Positions 1-6,896 of a stretch of 9,869 bases of DNA are shown here, piece after piece. A program made the translations under genes and the position numbers. The DNA lies in contig CANIMM010000096.1 in the NCBI GenBank assembly GCA_947468255.1, positions 1 to 9,869 on the forward strand, in the 5' to 3' direction. Below the pieces are notes generated by a model. That model ran no database searches. It saw only the letters and a program-made list of their open reading frames with translations, and had not been told where the DNA came from. The DNA is from Chitinophagaceae bacterium. Its GTDB lineage: Bacteria; Bacteroidota; Bacteroidia; Chitinophagales; Chitinophagaceae. Numbering within the stretch: position 1 is the stretch's first letter; the number at the start of each line of letters is the position of its first letter.

Positions 1-244
1 AAAGGTCATTGTCATTTTTGAAGTTACCCTTCTTAAAGACAACATTGGTGAATTTTTTGATACCAGGCATTTTAACTACTGAATATAGTGTATTGTGGCC
101 TGCTCTGTATTCAATTACTTGAGTCTCAGATGAAAGTCCAGTAACTTCTGAGAAAAGTAATTCCTTGTCATCAATTTTAACTTGAAATTGAAATTTGACT
201 AACGGCCAGGTATTTTCCGATTGATTATCTCCTAATTCTGCCAT
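1..244 (-). CDS. Phage-type tail tube protein (gp19/Pvc1-like), partial
   Basis: Reading leftwards from the ATG at 244-242, 81 residues are visible before the window edge cuts the gene, so the C-terminal part is missing. The translation begins MAELGDNQSENTWPLVKFQF and continues with the typical inner-tube pattern: a beta strand FQFQVKID, then FSEVTGLSSET, then IEYRAG, then KMPGIKKF and FKKGNF (residues 18-75). This order of FxVxI, F-S-E-V-x-G-L, I-E-Y-R-x-G and K-x-P-G is characteristic of the T4 gp19-like tube family used in Afp/PVC-type eCIS particles. Hexamers of such proteins stack into the rigid inner tube that the sheath drives into the target. The gene lies 55 bases downstream of the sheath gene on the same strand, the usual sheath-tube pairing, so the two are probably co-transcribed. 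No Shine-Dalgarno sequence is evident, as is common in Bacteroidota. eCIS loci often carry several tube paralogues, and which one this is cannot be decided. Confidence 0.93.
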   Translation of the reverse strand, partial: MAELGDNQSENTWPLVKFQFQVKIDDKELLFSEVTGLSSETQVIEYRAGHNTLYSVVKMPGIKKFTNVVFKKGNFKNDNDL

Positions 245-299
245 AAAATTATTTTTTAAATGGTTATTTTAAATTAATTAATTCAACTTAATAATAAAA

Positions 300-1799
300 T
301 TAAGCTTCTTGTTGTTTTTGTTGGAATGTTAATACGATGAATTCAGCTGGTCTTACTACTGCAAGCTTCACTTCAATTCTCATAATACCATCTAGGATAT
401 CGCTTGGAGTCATGGTTGAACCTAAACCAACAGCAACAGAATAAGCTTGTTCAGGAGAAGAACCAGCAAGAGCACCAGACTTCCATTGGTTGAACAAAAA
501 GTTATTAATGGTTGCGTTGATAGTAGACCAAGTTCCACCGTCATTTGGCTCGAAAACATACGTACGAGCAGCAAGTTTCAATGATTGCTCGATCATGATC
601 AAAGTTCTTCTAACGTTGATATAACGCCAGTCTTGACTGTTACCATCTAGCGTGCGAGCACCCCAAACTAATGTTCCGATACCTGGGAAAGGACGGATAA
701 CATTGATTGATTTACCACCCATTAAATCTACATTCAAACTTTCTTGCTCATCATGAGAAATATTAACTGAAGGAGCATTCACCGCATTCATAGATACATT
801 GGCAGGAGCTTTAAATACACCTCTGCTTGTATCAACTAATGTATAAATACCTGCCATACCTGCTGAAGGAGGTAATAAATTCAAAGAATTACGAATTTCA
901 CCTAACAAGTTAACATAAGTACTACTACAAGCACTCAATGATTGATGATAACTTTTGCGAGCTTCAGCATCAATTGAATCGGCAGGTAAAGCCTTAAATT
1001 TCTTAACTACTTCTTGAGCATTTGATTCTGGCAACAAAGTTTCCAAAGAAACTGAATCATCAATATTTTCAAATGTAACTTCTGAAGCTGTAACAATACT
1101 TGTTTTTACCCAAGGATAGTAAGCAGCACCATAGTTCAAAGAATTCATACCAATTTGATCTCTGAATTCAGATACGGTTTCAGTAGTTGTATTGGTTGGT
1201 ACATTCGCTAAATCAAAAATACCAAATCTGCTTTGAGTTTTAGAGCAATGCAGTAAAACCTGTTGGTAAATTGGATAACAGCTAGCACCCTTTAAAATAA
1301 TATCCGGAATAACAACCAGCGTTGGTTCGAATTCTTTTTCCAAAATTTTGAACGGATTTGGTTTAGTGTCACTTCCCAAAAAGTCGTCAAATGAAATATC
1401 AAAACCTTCTTGTTTGTCCCAATAAGTACCTACAGAAAGGATGTAGCAAGAACTTCCACCATTAGCATAGAAAAACCTTAAGGCTCTATACAATAAAAAT
1501 TCGTTGTTACTTTTAGCTTTTACGGTAACTTCTTTTCCATTTAAACTAAAAGAATCCTTGTCAGTAGCAGCTGCATCAGCAACCAAATACTTTGTAAGAA
1601 AACCTCCACCAAATAGTTCAACATACTCAGCAAAAGAATTCACTTTTGTTGGTACATGAGATAGGGATTTACCATTTCTAATTGCTTTGGCAGTGTATCC
1701 TATAAATACAGGAACAGCTGTCTCAACTGCACCAGCGGAGCTAGGAAAAGCATTCTTTTCCTCGATGTAAACACCTGGTGTCATTAATTTTGTAGCCAT
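300..1799 (-). CDS. Contractile tail sheath protein (eCIS/phage sheath family)
   Basis: This 499-residue protein forms the contractile outer sheath around the tail tube; contraction propels the tube through the target envelope. The N-terminus has the sheath signature TPGVYIEE (residues 7-14) followed by VPVFIGYTA (29-37). The C-terminal third carries the conserved sheath core: LPPSAGMAGIYTLVD (309-323), INVIRPFPGIGTLVWGARTL (365-384) and WRYINVRRTLIMIEQSL (391-407). The last beta strand, RIEVKLAVVRPAEFIVLTF (474-492), corresponds to the C-terminal arm that links neighbouring subunits. The length is normal for Afp/PVC-type sheaths, and no frameshift or truncation is seen. The ATG at 1799 places the conserved TPGVYIEE at the family's usual distance from the start. 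The tube gene follows after 55 bases; a 217-base non-coding gap precedes this gene. Only one sheath gene is visible, whereas many eCIS have two or three, and others could lie outside the window. The family assignment is secure; the exact paralogue is not. Confidence 0.97.
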   Translation of the reverse strand: MATKLMTPGVYIEEKNAFPSSAGAVETAVPVFIGYTAKAIRNGKSLSHVPTKVNSFAEYVELFGGGFLTKYLVADAAATDKDSFSLNGKEVTVKAKSNNEFLLYRALRFFYANGGSSCYILSVGTYWDKQEGFDISFDDFLGSDTKPNPFKILEKEFEPTLVVIPDIILKGASCYPIYQQVLLHCSKTQSRFGIFDLANVPTNTTTETVSEFRDQIGMNSLNYGAAYYPWVKTSIVTASEVTFENIDDSVSLETLLPESNAQEVVKKFKALPADSIDAEARKSYHQSLSACSSTYVNLLGEIRNSLNLLPPSAGMAGIYTLVDTSRGVFKAPANVSMNAVNAPSVNISHDEQESLNVDLMGGKSINVIRPFPGIGTLVWGARTLDGNSQDWRYINVRRTLIMIEQSLKLAARTYVFEPNDGGTWSTINATINNFLFNQWKSGALAGSSPEQAYSVAVGLGSTMTPSDILDGIMRIEVKLAVVRPAEFIVLTFQQKQQEA

Positions 1800-2016
1800 G
1801 TTTTAATTTTTGTTTTTTGATAAAATATTGAAAAAATTTAAATTGGATAACAATGTTAAACCAAATTATTATTATAAAAAAAATTTTTTTTAATTAATCC
1901 GATAATAATTTTTTTATTCACTTTAAAATAGCCCAAATAATGTCATAATTTATGCTATATTAAAAATTTATATCATTTGAAATAGAAGGTTATTGAATTT
2001 TTATTCCAAAGAGGAA
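1800..2016. other. AT-rich non-coding gap between unknown protein and sheath gene
   Basis: This stretch of 217 bases is almost entirely A and T and contains no plausible gene. It holds an inverted repeat with 10-base arms (AAATTATTAT at 1863-1872 and ATAATAATTT at 1902-1911). The loop contains the perfect palindrome A8T8 flanked by T and A (1875-1892). The size of the gap would allow a separate minus-strand promoter for the sheath and tube genes. However, I found no match to the Bacteroidota TAnnTTTG element in the minus orientation, only near misses at the CAAA sites 1862-1865 and 1932-1935. Confidence 0.55.
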
Positions 2017-2032
2017 TTATATAAAAATTTCA
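1994..2032 (-). terminator. Possible 3'-end hairpin of the 279-residue gene
   Basis: Read on the minus strand across the stop codon at 2019-2017, the RNA can form ATTCC-TCTTT-GGAAT (2016-2002). Outer arms built from TTGAAATTTTT and AAAAATTCAA continue the stem, with a five-base bulge and a one-base bulge on the 5' side. No clean U-tract follows it, so it could attenuate transcription, mark an mRNA end or act in processing ahead of the sheath gene. The composition is very AT-rich, so chance pairing is a real alternative. Confidence 0.35.
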
Positions 2033-2856
2033 AGTACTCTACTGGTGTTTTCTATGGCATATTGCTTACCTAAAAAACTAACCTGATTTGTTTTTGGAAC
2101 AGGCAAAATGGGAATAATTACCCTTCCAGAATTGCTGCCCTGCTTATATTGTTCCAACAATTGCCAATTAACATCTGGATGCTCTTTATACGGCATAGCA
2201 GTTGGTGATGTAAAAGCAACAGCAGCGTTACCATTGGGTAGCTGAATACTTTGAGGCCCGGTAAAAAATATAGATTTATTTTTATTAGCTATTGCAAGAC
2301 CTTCAAATTCCAATAAATGCGACTTATAGATTATATATCTCCAAAACAATGAGGGGGCAAAAAATTGAATTTTTAAATCTTCCGGAATTTGTTGGTCCGT
2401 AGTGATTTGAATGTGTCCGAAAGGTTTTGAAAAATAAGGTTGCTCTAAAGTTAAATTGTTTTTTAAATCTAGTTCAGACACGCAGTCTTTACTATGCATT
2501 AGCCCTGGTTGAGCAGATTTAAAAGAAAACGGGTATTTGAAAAACAACAGATTTTCTTCAATAACCCTTGGCATAAAATCTGTATAATTAAAAATATTAT
2601 CATCATTACAAGATAATTTAAAGTTGAGAAGTAAATTATCCGCCAAAACTTGTTCTCTAGTTCTATGTTCATCAGCAAAAAACTCCGCATAAAAAATAGC
2701 TATACCGTTGACTTCCCTTCGAAGAATCAAATCATAGTTTTTAAAAACATTTTCTGTTAAGCTATCAGGCCTCAATTGGACATTGGTTAACTTACCATTT
2801 GTAAAAAAAGTATGAAAGCAATTTATACGAAACAATAATTGATAGGTTGGATTCAT
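2017..2856 (-). CDS. Unrecognised eCIS-linked protein, 279 residues
   Basis: I do not recognise this family. The gene is intact, starts MNPTYQLLFRINCFHTFF and ends LEIFI. It has no signal peptide and no membrane segment. It appears beta-rich and could consist of two halves. The first half (about 1-140) contains the strands YQLLFRINCF and YDLILRREVNGIAIFY. The second half (about 145-279) contains GHIQITTD, LKIQFFAP, FWRYIIYKS, VIIPILPVP and a closing strand. The gene is transcribed between the Pvc16-like cap gene (55 bases upstream) and the sheath gene, inside the structural block. A structural, assembly or cap-associated role in the particle is therefore a reasonable inference from position, but no motif supports a specific function. 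Codon use and base composition look like those of its neighbours. The coding call is firm; the function is open. Confidence 0.9.
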   Translation of the reverse strand: MNPTYQLLFRINCFHTFFTNGKLTNVQLRPDSLTENVFKNYDLILRREVNGIAIFYAEFFADEHRTREQVLADNLLLNFKLSCNDDNIFNYTDFMPRVIEENLLFFKYPFSFKSAQPGLMHSKDCVSELDLKNNLTLEQPYFSKPFGHIQITTDQQIPEDLKIQFFAPSLFWRYIIYKSHLLEFEGLAIANKNKSIFFTGPQSIQLPNGNAAVAFTSPTAMPYKEHPDVNWQLLEQYKQGSNSGRVIIPILPVPKTNQVSFLGKQYAIENTSRVLEIFI

Positions 2857-2911
2857 ATAAAAATTTAAAACAAATTAATTTTAATAAAAAATGAATTGAA
2901 AAGATATTAAA

Positions 2912-4072
2912 TTAAGATTTTTTGTCGGAATCTGTATTTAAATTCTTATTCGGATCTTCCTTGCTGCCACCGCCTGTATCTTTATTGACTGGTTTATCAG
3001 GTGCATTAATGTTTGAGATAGGGGGTTTTTTGGGGCCTAAAAATGGAGAGAATAAAGAACCCTGATTTTTCAATTTATCACCACGGAATGGAGTGTCATC
3101 CTCCTTGTCTTTAGTATCACCCTCTTGGTCGCTTTGTATTCCTGAATTTCCAGGATTTTGATTTGACGTTGGACTATTATCTCTTACTTGAGTACCATTA
3201 TCCGCTTCTTCTCTTGGCAAATTAGTAGCATCATTCGTTTCTGGAATATTAGTTCCCTCGCCAGTATTCGTTTCTTCATCTTGAACATCCTCCTCCTCCT
3301 CTTTATCATGATCAAGATCAGGGCTAAGCATTCCAGATAAAAATACCGGTCTTTTCCCCTTAGTTGTTGCAGGGTCAGTACTAGTAGGCGTCGGCGTAGT
3401 AGTACTAGCGGCAGGGCTAGTTTGACTAGTGGAAGATTGTTTTGAATCACTGTCGGAATTAGCTGTATTTTCCTTAACAGTATTAGCTAAGTCTTGAGCA
3501 TTTACACCACCATCCTTTTGTTTGGTATTGCCAGTTAGAGAAGCAGCTGAAGGTCTAAATTCAGTTAATGAATTACTATCCAGCGGTATCATTCTAATTT
3601 TGTACAAAGCCGAGGGCATATATTTTGCACCGATGGTACTCCATAAATTACTATTTTGATCAACCGTTAAAGATTCAATTTCAATCTGAACCTTTAGCCC
3701 ACCACTAGAACTAGTACTTCTTGCCCCCCCTCCTTCAGAAATATCCATTGAACTATTGTCATTTAAATAATTCATAGTAAAAGCCAAAAATTTAAGCGCT
3801 TCACTATAATTGGCATTGGAAAAATAACAGGAAAAAAGTACAAAAAAATTAATATGTACCCGCTGTTTACCATCCTTTTTAGGACCTACAGGCGTTGGCT
3901 CCCTTTCTAAATTAACCAAAGTAATCAACACCTTATTTTCTTCCAACATTGCTACACTTCCATCCTGGTTAACAAGGGCAGAAATAACCGCTTTGTCCTC
4001 ATTTGTACGAAGCCTGGTTTTAAAAAAAATATTTAGACCATCTGTAATGGTTTGAATAACTTCATAAATCAT
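2912..4072 (-). CDS. DUF4255/Pvc16-like tail cap protein with long disordered C-terminal tail
   Basis: Residues 1 to about 172 match the DUF4255 (Pvc16 N-terminal) family: the start MIYEVIQTITDGLNIFF, the strand NKVLITLVNLEREPT (46-60), RVHINFFVLFSCYF (71-84), YSEALKFLAFTMNYL (89-103), and near the end NLWSTIGAKYMPSALYKIRMI (142-162). In Afp/PVC-type particles this family caps the distal end of the tail and stops tube and sheath growth. Family members are usually about 180-220 residues. Here residues 173-386 form a low-complexity tail rich in S, T, N, D, E, P and K, including a TTTPTPTSTDPATTKGK stretch and an acidic DKEEEEDVQDEE stretch (256-267). The tail looks intrinsically disordered. It is in frame and uninterrupted, so it is part of the protein and not a read-through. 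The gene is the first of the visible minus-strand block, facing the divergent region. The cap role is inferred from the family; the tail's role is unknown. Confidence 0.9.
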   Translation of the reverse strand: MIYEVIQTITDGLNIFFKTRLRTNEDKAVISALVNQDGSVAMLEENKVLITLVNLEREPTPVGPKKDGKQRVHINFFVLFSCYFSNANYSEALKFLAFTMNYLNDNSSMDISEGGGARSTSSSGGLKVQIEIESLTVDQNSNLWSTIGAKYMPSALYKIRMIPLDSNSLTEFRPSAASLTGNTKQKDGGVNAQDLANTVKENTANSDSDSKQSSTSQTSPAASTTTPTPTSTDPATTKGKRPVFLSGMLSPDLDHDKEEEEDVQDEETNTGEGTNIPETNDATNLPREEADNGTQVRDNSPTSNQNPGNSGIQSDQEGDTKDKEDDTPFRGDKLKNQGSLFSPFLGPKKPPISNINAPDKPVNKDTGGGSKEDPNKNLNTDSDKKS

Positions 4073-4140
4073 ATAGCAAATAAAAGAAAGTATTTAAATA
4101 AAAAACACATATATATTTATATTATATAAAAATATATTAA

Positions 4141-4181
4141 AGTGATAATTGCATTTCACTATTTTGAAAGAAAATATTTTC
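4141..4181. repeat. Paired short inverted repeats, possible operator
   Basis: Two dyads lie side by side. The first is AGTGA (4141-4145) with TCACT (4156-4160), extended by AAT and ATT after one bulged T. The second is the perfect 12-base palindrome GAAAATATTTTC (4170-4181), sitting inside an imperfect dyad with outer arms TTGAAA and TTTCAA. Their place in the middle of a divergent promoter region is typical of regulator binding sites. The second is A/T-only apart from its ends and could be chance. Confidence 0.3.
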
Positions 4182-4348
4182 AATTCTGTAAATTGTTATC
4201 CTTGAAATTAAAATATAAAAAAGTAGAAATCGTTGTAACGTGAAAATAAATACCCATCTTTATTAATTATTTAAATATCAAAAGCCTTTGAAGTAAATGG
4301 ATTTCATTAAATTAAAATTAGGTGAATAGCTAATTTATAATAATACCA

Positions 4349-4356
4349 TACCTTTG
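4349..4356 (+). promoter_or_regulatory. Bacteroidota-type -7 promoter element before the GH18-like gene
   Basis: TACCTTTG is a perfect match to the Bacteroidota consensus TAnnTTTG. It would place the transcription start about 24 bases ahead of the ATG at 4386. No clear TTTG is present about 19 bases further upstream, so the -33 part is weak or absent. Transcription from here would cover both the membrane protein and the methyltransferase genes. Confidence 0.55.
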
Positions 4357-4385
4357 AAATGATTATATCCTAAAGTCGCAACGCC

Positions 4386-6872
4386 ATGAATTTTTCTTTG
4401 TTTAAAGTTGTAAAAAAAATAATTTTACTACTTTTCTGCATTTTAATCTATAGTACTTCTTATGCACAGGTACCAAAAGATGTTACCAAGCAATCCGCCG
4501 CCGCAGCAAAAGCCGCAACCGATGCACAAAAAGCATTGGTAGAAGATGCCGAAAAAATTAAAAAAAGTTTAGCTTTTAAAGTTGCCGACTTTTTTAAGTT
4601 CAAATCGAATGTAAGAAAAAATCAACAAAAACGCATACTAGATATAGTTGAATCACTGGGTATTCAAGATTCCATCAATGTATCTGCAGATAATATTAAA
4701 TTATTAATTGAGGCGCTTTCAAAAGTTGAAAATCAGCACTTTGATACCCTTCTGAGTTTAATTAATGGGCTTAAAGTTAAACCCGATGGTACCATAGTAG
4801 TAGATACCCCCGACAAATCAGTTAATTCATCCAATCAACCGGTAACGGATTCAGAAATTGATGAATTAACCAATAAGATGCTTCCACTGGTTGCCAAAGA
4901 GGTCTCCCAGCCTGTAGATTCCAAAGACAAAAGAGAGAAAATTGCTGAATTAAGAAAAACTACTCAACAATTAGGAACAATACATACTGACACTATTAAT
5001 GGTGTTTTGTCAAGATATACACTGATTACCAATAATAAGGTGAAAGTGCTGGGTTTTTTAAACTATAACAAACAACCCGATGATGATTACAATTATGATA
5101 ATTATGATAATATTATTTATAATGGATTATTTGTAGATGGCAAAACCGGTAATTTTAAAAATTTGAATGGGTGGGATAACTCACCTACCCTTTCATCACT
5201 TTCCCAATCAGGAATCAGTCCAATCGTGAATGTGATTTTTTCTAATAAAGAAGATTTTTCATCCATCCTACTTAATAAAAATAACCAAAGCTTATTTTTC
5301 CAGAACACATTGTATGTAATGAACCTGCACAACACGAATGGGGTTTGTTTACAAATTGATCAACCAGATCCATTGTTGAAAAATGAAATCACCGAATTTA
5401 TTCAAGCGTTTAGCGAAAAAATAAAAGCTGCTGATAAAGACTATCAAATCTATTTGATTATACCCAATGCGAAAATAAATGCACCATTTGATTTGGCTAA
5501 ATTTGATGAGTTTATTGATTTTTATATTTTAAATTTTTACAACTCTTCAGAAACAATCATACCCGGGCCTATTGCATCTATTAGAGGAAAAGATTTAAGT
5601 AGCATAGAATCTACTTTATCCTATTACACTAATATGAATGTGTTACCAAGTAAATTCATACTGGGACTTGGATATCAGGGCTCTCGTTGGGCCTATTCAG
5701 CTGCTGCTAGAGATTTTAAATTTTCTCAACAATTAACGTATTCAGAAATAAGAAGAACTTATTTATGGCCGATTATTTATGATGATGAAAATGGCACAGC
5801 CACCATGGATAGTGTAAATAAAAAAGGTGCACTGATAAGGAGAATTTATTTGGAAGATGAAAATACACTTGGGAAAAAATACGACTTCGTTTTAGAAAAT
5901 GGTTTGGGTGGTGTAGCCTTGTATTCACTTGGTTTTGATGAAGGATTTGGCGAACTGAATGATATGCTAATGTACAAACTTAGCAGGGTGGATACGGTTC
6001 ATTTAAAAGACAGTATTATTGGCGGTAAAGATTTATCTAAAATTGGTTTTTTTAAAAAATTAGGATTAAAATATAAACTCTATCAATACATTTTAAATTA
6101 CCCCTGTGAAATTTGTTTTGAAAATATTGAAGATCCAGCGCTTAGATCCGAGATTGAAATTTGCATTCGGCAGCTTGGTTATGATACATTGGCTTTACAA
6201 CAACAAACTACCACATTTAAAATAGCCAACAATAGTCTAAAATCAGTAATTATAATATTTTTGTTCCTTACTTTATTTATTTCGTTGTTGCTAGGCTATT
6301 TACTCTACTTAAGAATTAAAAATAAAGGAGAAGAAGTGTCTGGGAAAAACCAAAAAATTCTACCACTTTTCACTTTGATATTTTCTTTTTTTACTGTGAT
6401 ATTCCTTTTGCTTTGGTTATTTACAAGTGATGCAATTCCATGGTTTGGAATGAGTTCCCAAAATGAAGCCGATGCCAAAGACACAAAAAGCAGTAAAGAC
6501 AGTGTTAGTGGACCCAAAAAAGATAAAACGGTAGGATCTATTTATCAACAAGTAAACAGAGAAAAAAGGAAAATTCAAACTGCAGGAAGTAGAATTAAAA
6601 ATTTACCCCGAACTGCCCAACGTTTAATTAGACGGAAATTGCTTTACGGTTCTAAATCAAATCAAAATGAGGAGGAAGATTCAAGCAACTTAACTTCAGC
6701 TGATTCTTTAAAAATACAAGCTTCGATTCGCTGTATTAAAGCCAAAAATGATACTTGTTATAACGTTCCGTTTCAAACTTTATTTTATATTATTATAGGT
6801 GGAATTGTATTCGGTATTTTGATGGGATTTTTGATCATGAAAAACCTATTCAACAAAGTAGATATTCCTTAA
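4386..6872 (+). CDS. Exported membrane protein with degenerate GH18-like domain
   Basis: The 828-residue protein begins with a signal peptide (1-27; hydrophobic core IILLLFCILIYST, likely cut after SYA). An Ala/Lys-rich helical stretch (35-60) and a linker follow. Residues about 216-530 resemble a GH18 (chitinase-like) barrel: VKVLGFLNY (219-227), ISPIVNVIF (277-285), NGVCLQIDQPDP (318-329), FDEFIDFYILNFY (373-385), KFILGLGYQGSRW (423-435) and GLGGVALYSLGFDEG (506-520). The catalytic motif DGxDxDxE reads NGVCLQID: the acidic residues are N, C and Q, and the acid/base Glu is Asp325. The beta-8 Trp is Tyr513, so chitinase activity is unlikely. Membrane segments lie at about 618-643, 658-680 and 797-820. 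The topology puts the barrel and a basic, disordered loop with Cys783 and Cys791 in the periplasm. A CxxC occurs at 574-577. An in-frame TAA at 4371 supports this start. The methyltransferase gene follows in the same unit. Envelope anchoring or peptidoglycan binding for the eCIS is inference only. Confidence 0.88.
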   Translation: MNFSLFKVVKKIILLLFCILIYSTSYAQVPKDVTKQSAAAAKAATDAQKALVEDAEKIKKSLAFKVADFFKFKSNVRKNQQKRILDIVESLGIQDSINVSADNIKLLIEALSKVENQHFDTLLSLINGLKVKPDGTIVVDTPDKSVNSSNQPVTDSEIDELTNKMLPLVAKEVSQPVDSKDKREKIAELRKTTQQLGTIHTDTINGVLSRYTLITNNKVKVLGFLNYNKQPDDDYNYDNYDNIIYNGLFVDGKTGNFKNLNGWDNSPTLSSLSQSGISPIVNVIFSNKEDFSSILLNKNNQSLFFQNTLYVMNLHNTNGVCLQIDQPDPLLKNEITEFIQAFSEKIKAADKDYQIYLIIPNAKINAPFDLAKFDEFIDFYILNFYNSSETIIPGPIASIRGKDLSSIESTLSYYTNMNVLPSKFILGLGYQGSRWAYSAAARDFKFSQQLTYSEIRRTYLWPIIYDDENGTATMDSVNKKGALIRRIYLEDENTLGKKYDFVLENGLGGVALYSLGFDEGFGELNDMLMYKLSRVDTVHLKDSIIGGKDLSKIGFFKKLGLKYKLYQYILNYPCEICFENIEDPALRSEIEICIRQLGYDTLALQQQTTTFKIANNSLKSVIIIFLFLTLFISLLLGYLLYLRIKNKGEEVSGKNQKILPLFTLIFSFFTVIFLLLWLFTSDAIPWFGMSSQNEADAKDTKSSKDSVSGPKKDKTVGSIYQQVNREKRKIQTAGSRIKNLPRTAQRLIRRKLLYGSKSNQNEEEDSSNLTSADSLKIQASIRCIKAKNDTCYNVPFQTLFYIIIGGIVFGILMGFLIMKNLFNKVDIP

Positions 6873-6896
6873 TACTAATTCCTAAATGTTATTTTT

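Larger units (their letters stand above)
4073..4385. other. Divergent intergenic region between structural block and GH18-like gene
   Basis: These 313 bases separate two divergent transcription units and must carry the start signals for at least the plus-strand gene. The region is strongly AT-rich. It has an alternating A/T stretch at about 4108-4139 next to the cap gene, two short palindromic elements at 4141-4181 and a good plus-strand -7 element at 4349-4356. In the minus direction the only approximate -7 element (TTTATTTG, plus-strand positions 4084-4077) lies too close to the cap start to be convincing. No small open reading frame or RNA gene is supported. Confidence 0.7.

Noticed and set aside
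2499..2690. Minus-strand reading frame of 63 codons
   Set aside because: It lies wholly inside the intact 279-residue gene in another frame, and its composition is that of a shadow frame.
3184..3450. Minus-strand reading frame of 88 codons rich in Leu and Arg
   Set aside because: It is an alternative frame of the low-complexity tail of the cap gene. The repeated GAn/ACn codons there keep other frames open by chance.
1..4072. Prophage tail module
   Set aside because: The DUF4255 cap, eCIS-type sheath and nearby DUF4157 gene favour an eCIS. No head, portal, terminase or integrase gene is visible, although the window is too short to exclude a phage completely.
4077..4084. Minus-strand -7-like element TTTATTTG before the cap gene
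   Set aside because: It has one mismatch and sits only about five bases from the start codon, with no -33 partner, so it would imply a leaderless transcript.
5091..5108. Two tandem copies of AATTATGAT
   Set aside because: A short in-frame repeat encoding Asp/Asn/Tyr residues in a loop of the GH18-like domain; too short to call a repeat element.
5117..5335. Minus-strand reading frame inside the GH18-like gene
   Set aside because: It is antisense to a well-supported coding region, with no family match.
5337..5370. Active GH18 chitinase
   Set aside because: The barrel pattern is present, but the residues at the catalytic DGxDxDxE motif are NGVCLQID, so calling it a chitinase would be unsupported.
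6305..6517. Minus-strand reading frame of 70 codons with hydrophobic segments
   Set aside because: It is antisense to the membrane segments of the GH18-like protein, which automatically gives hydrophobic-looking translations.
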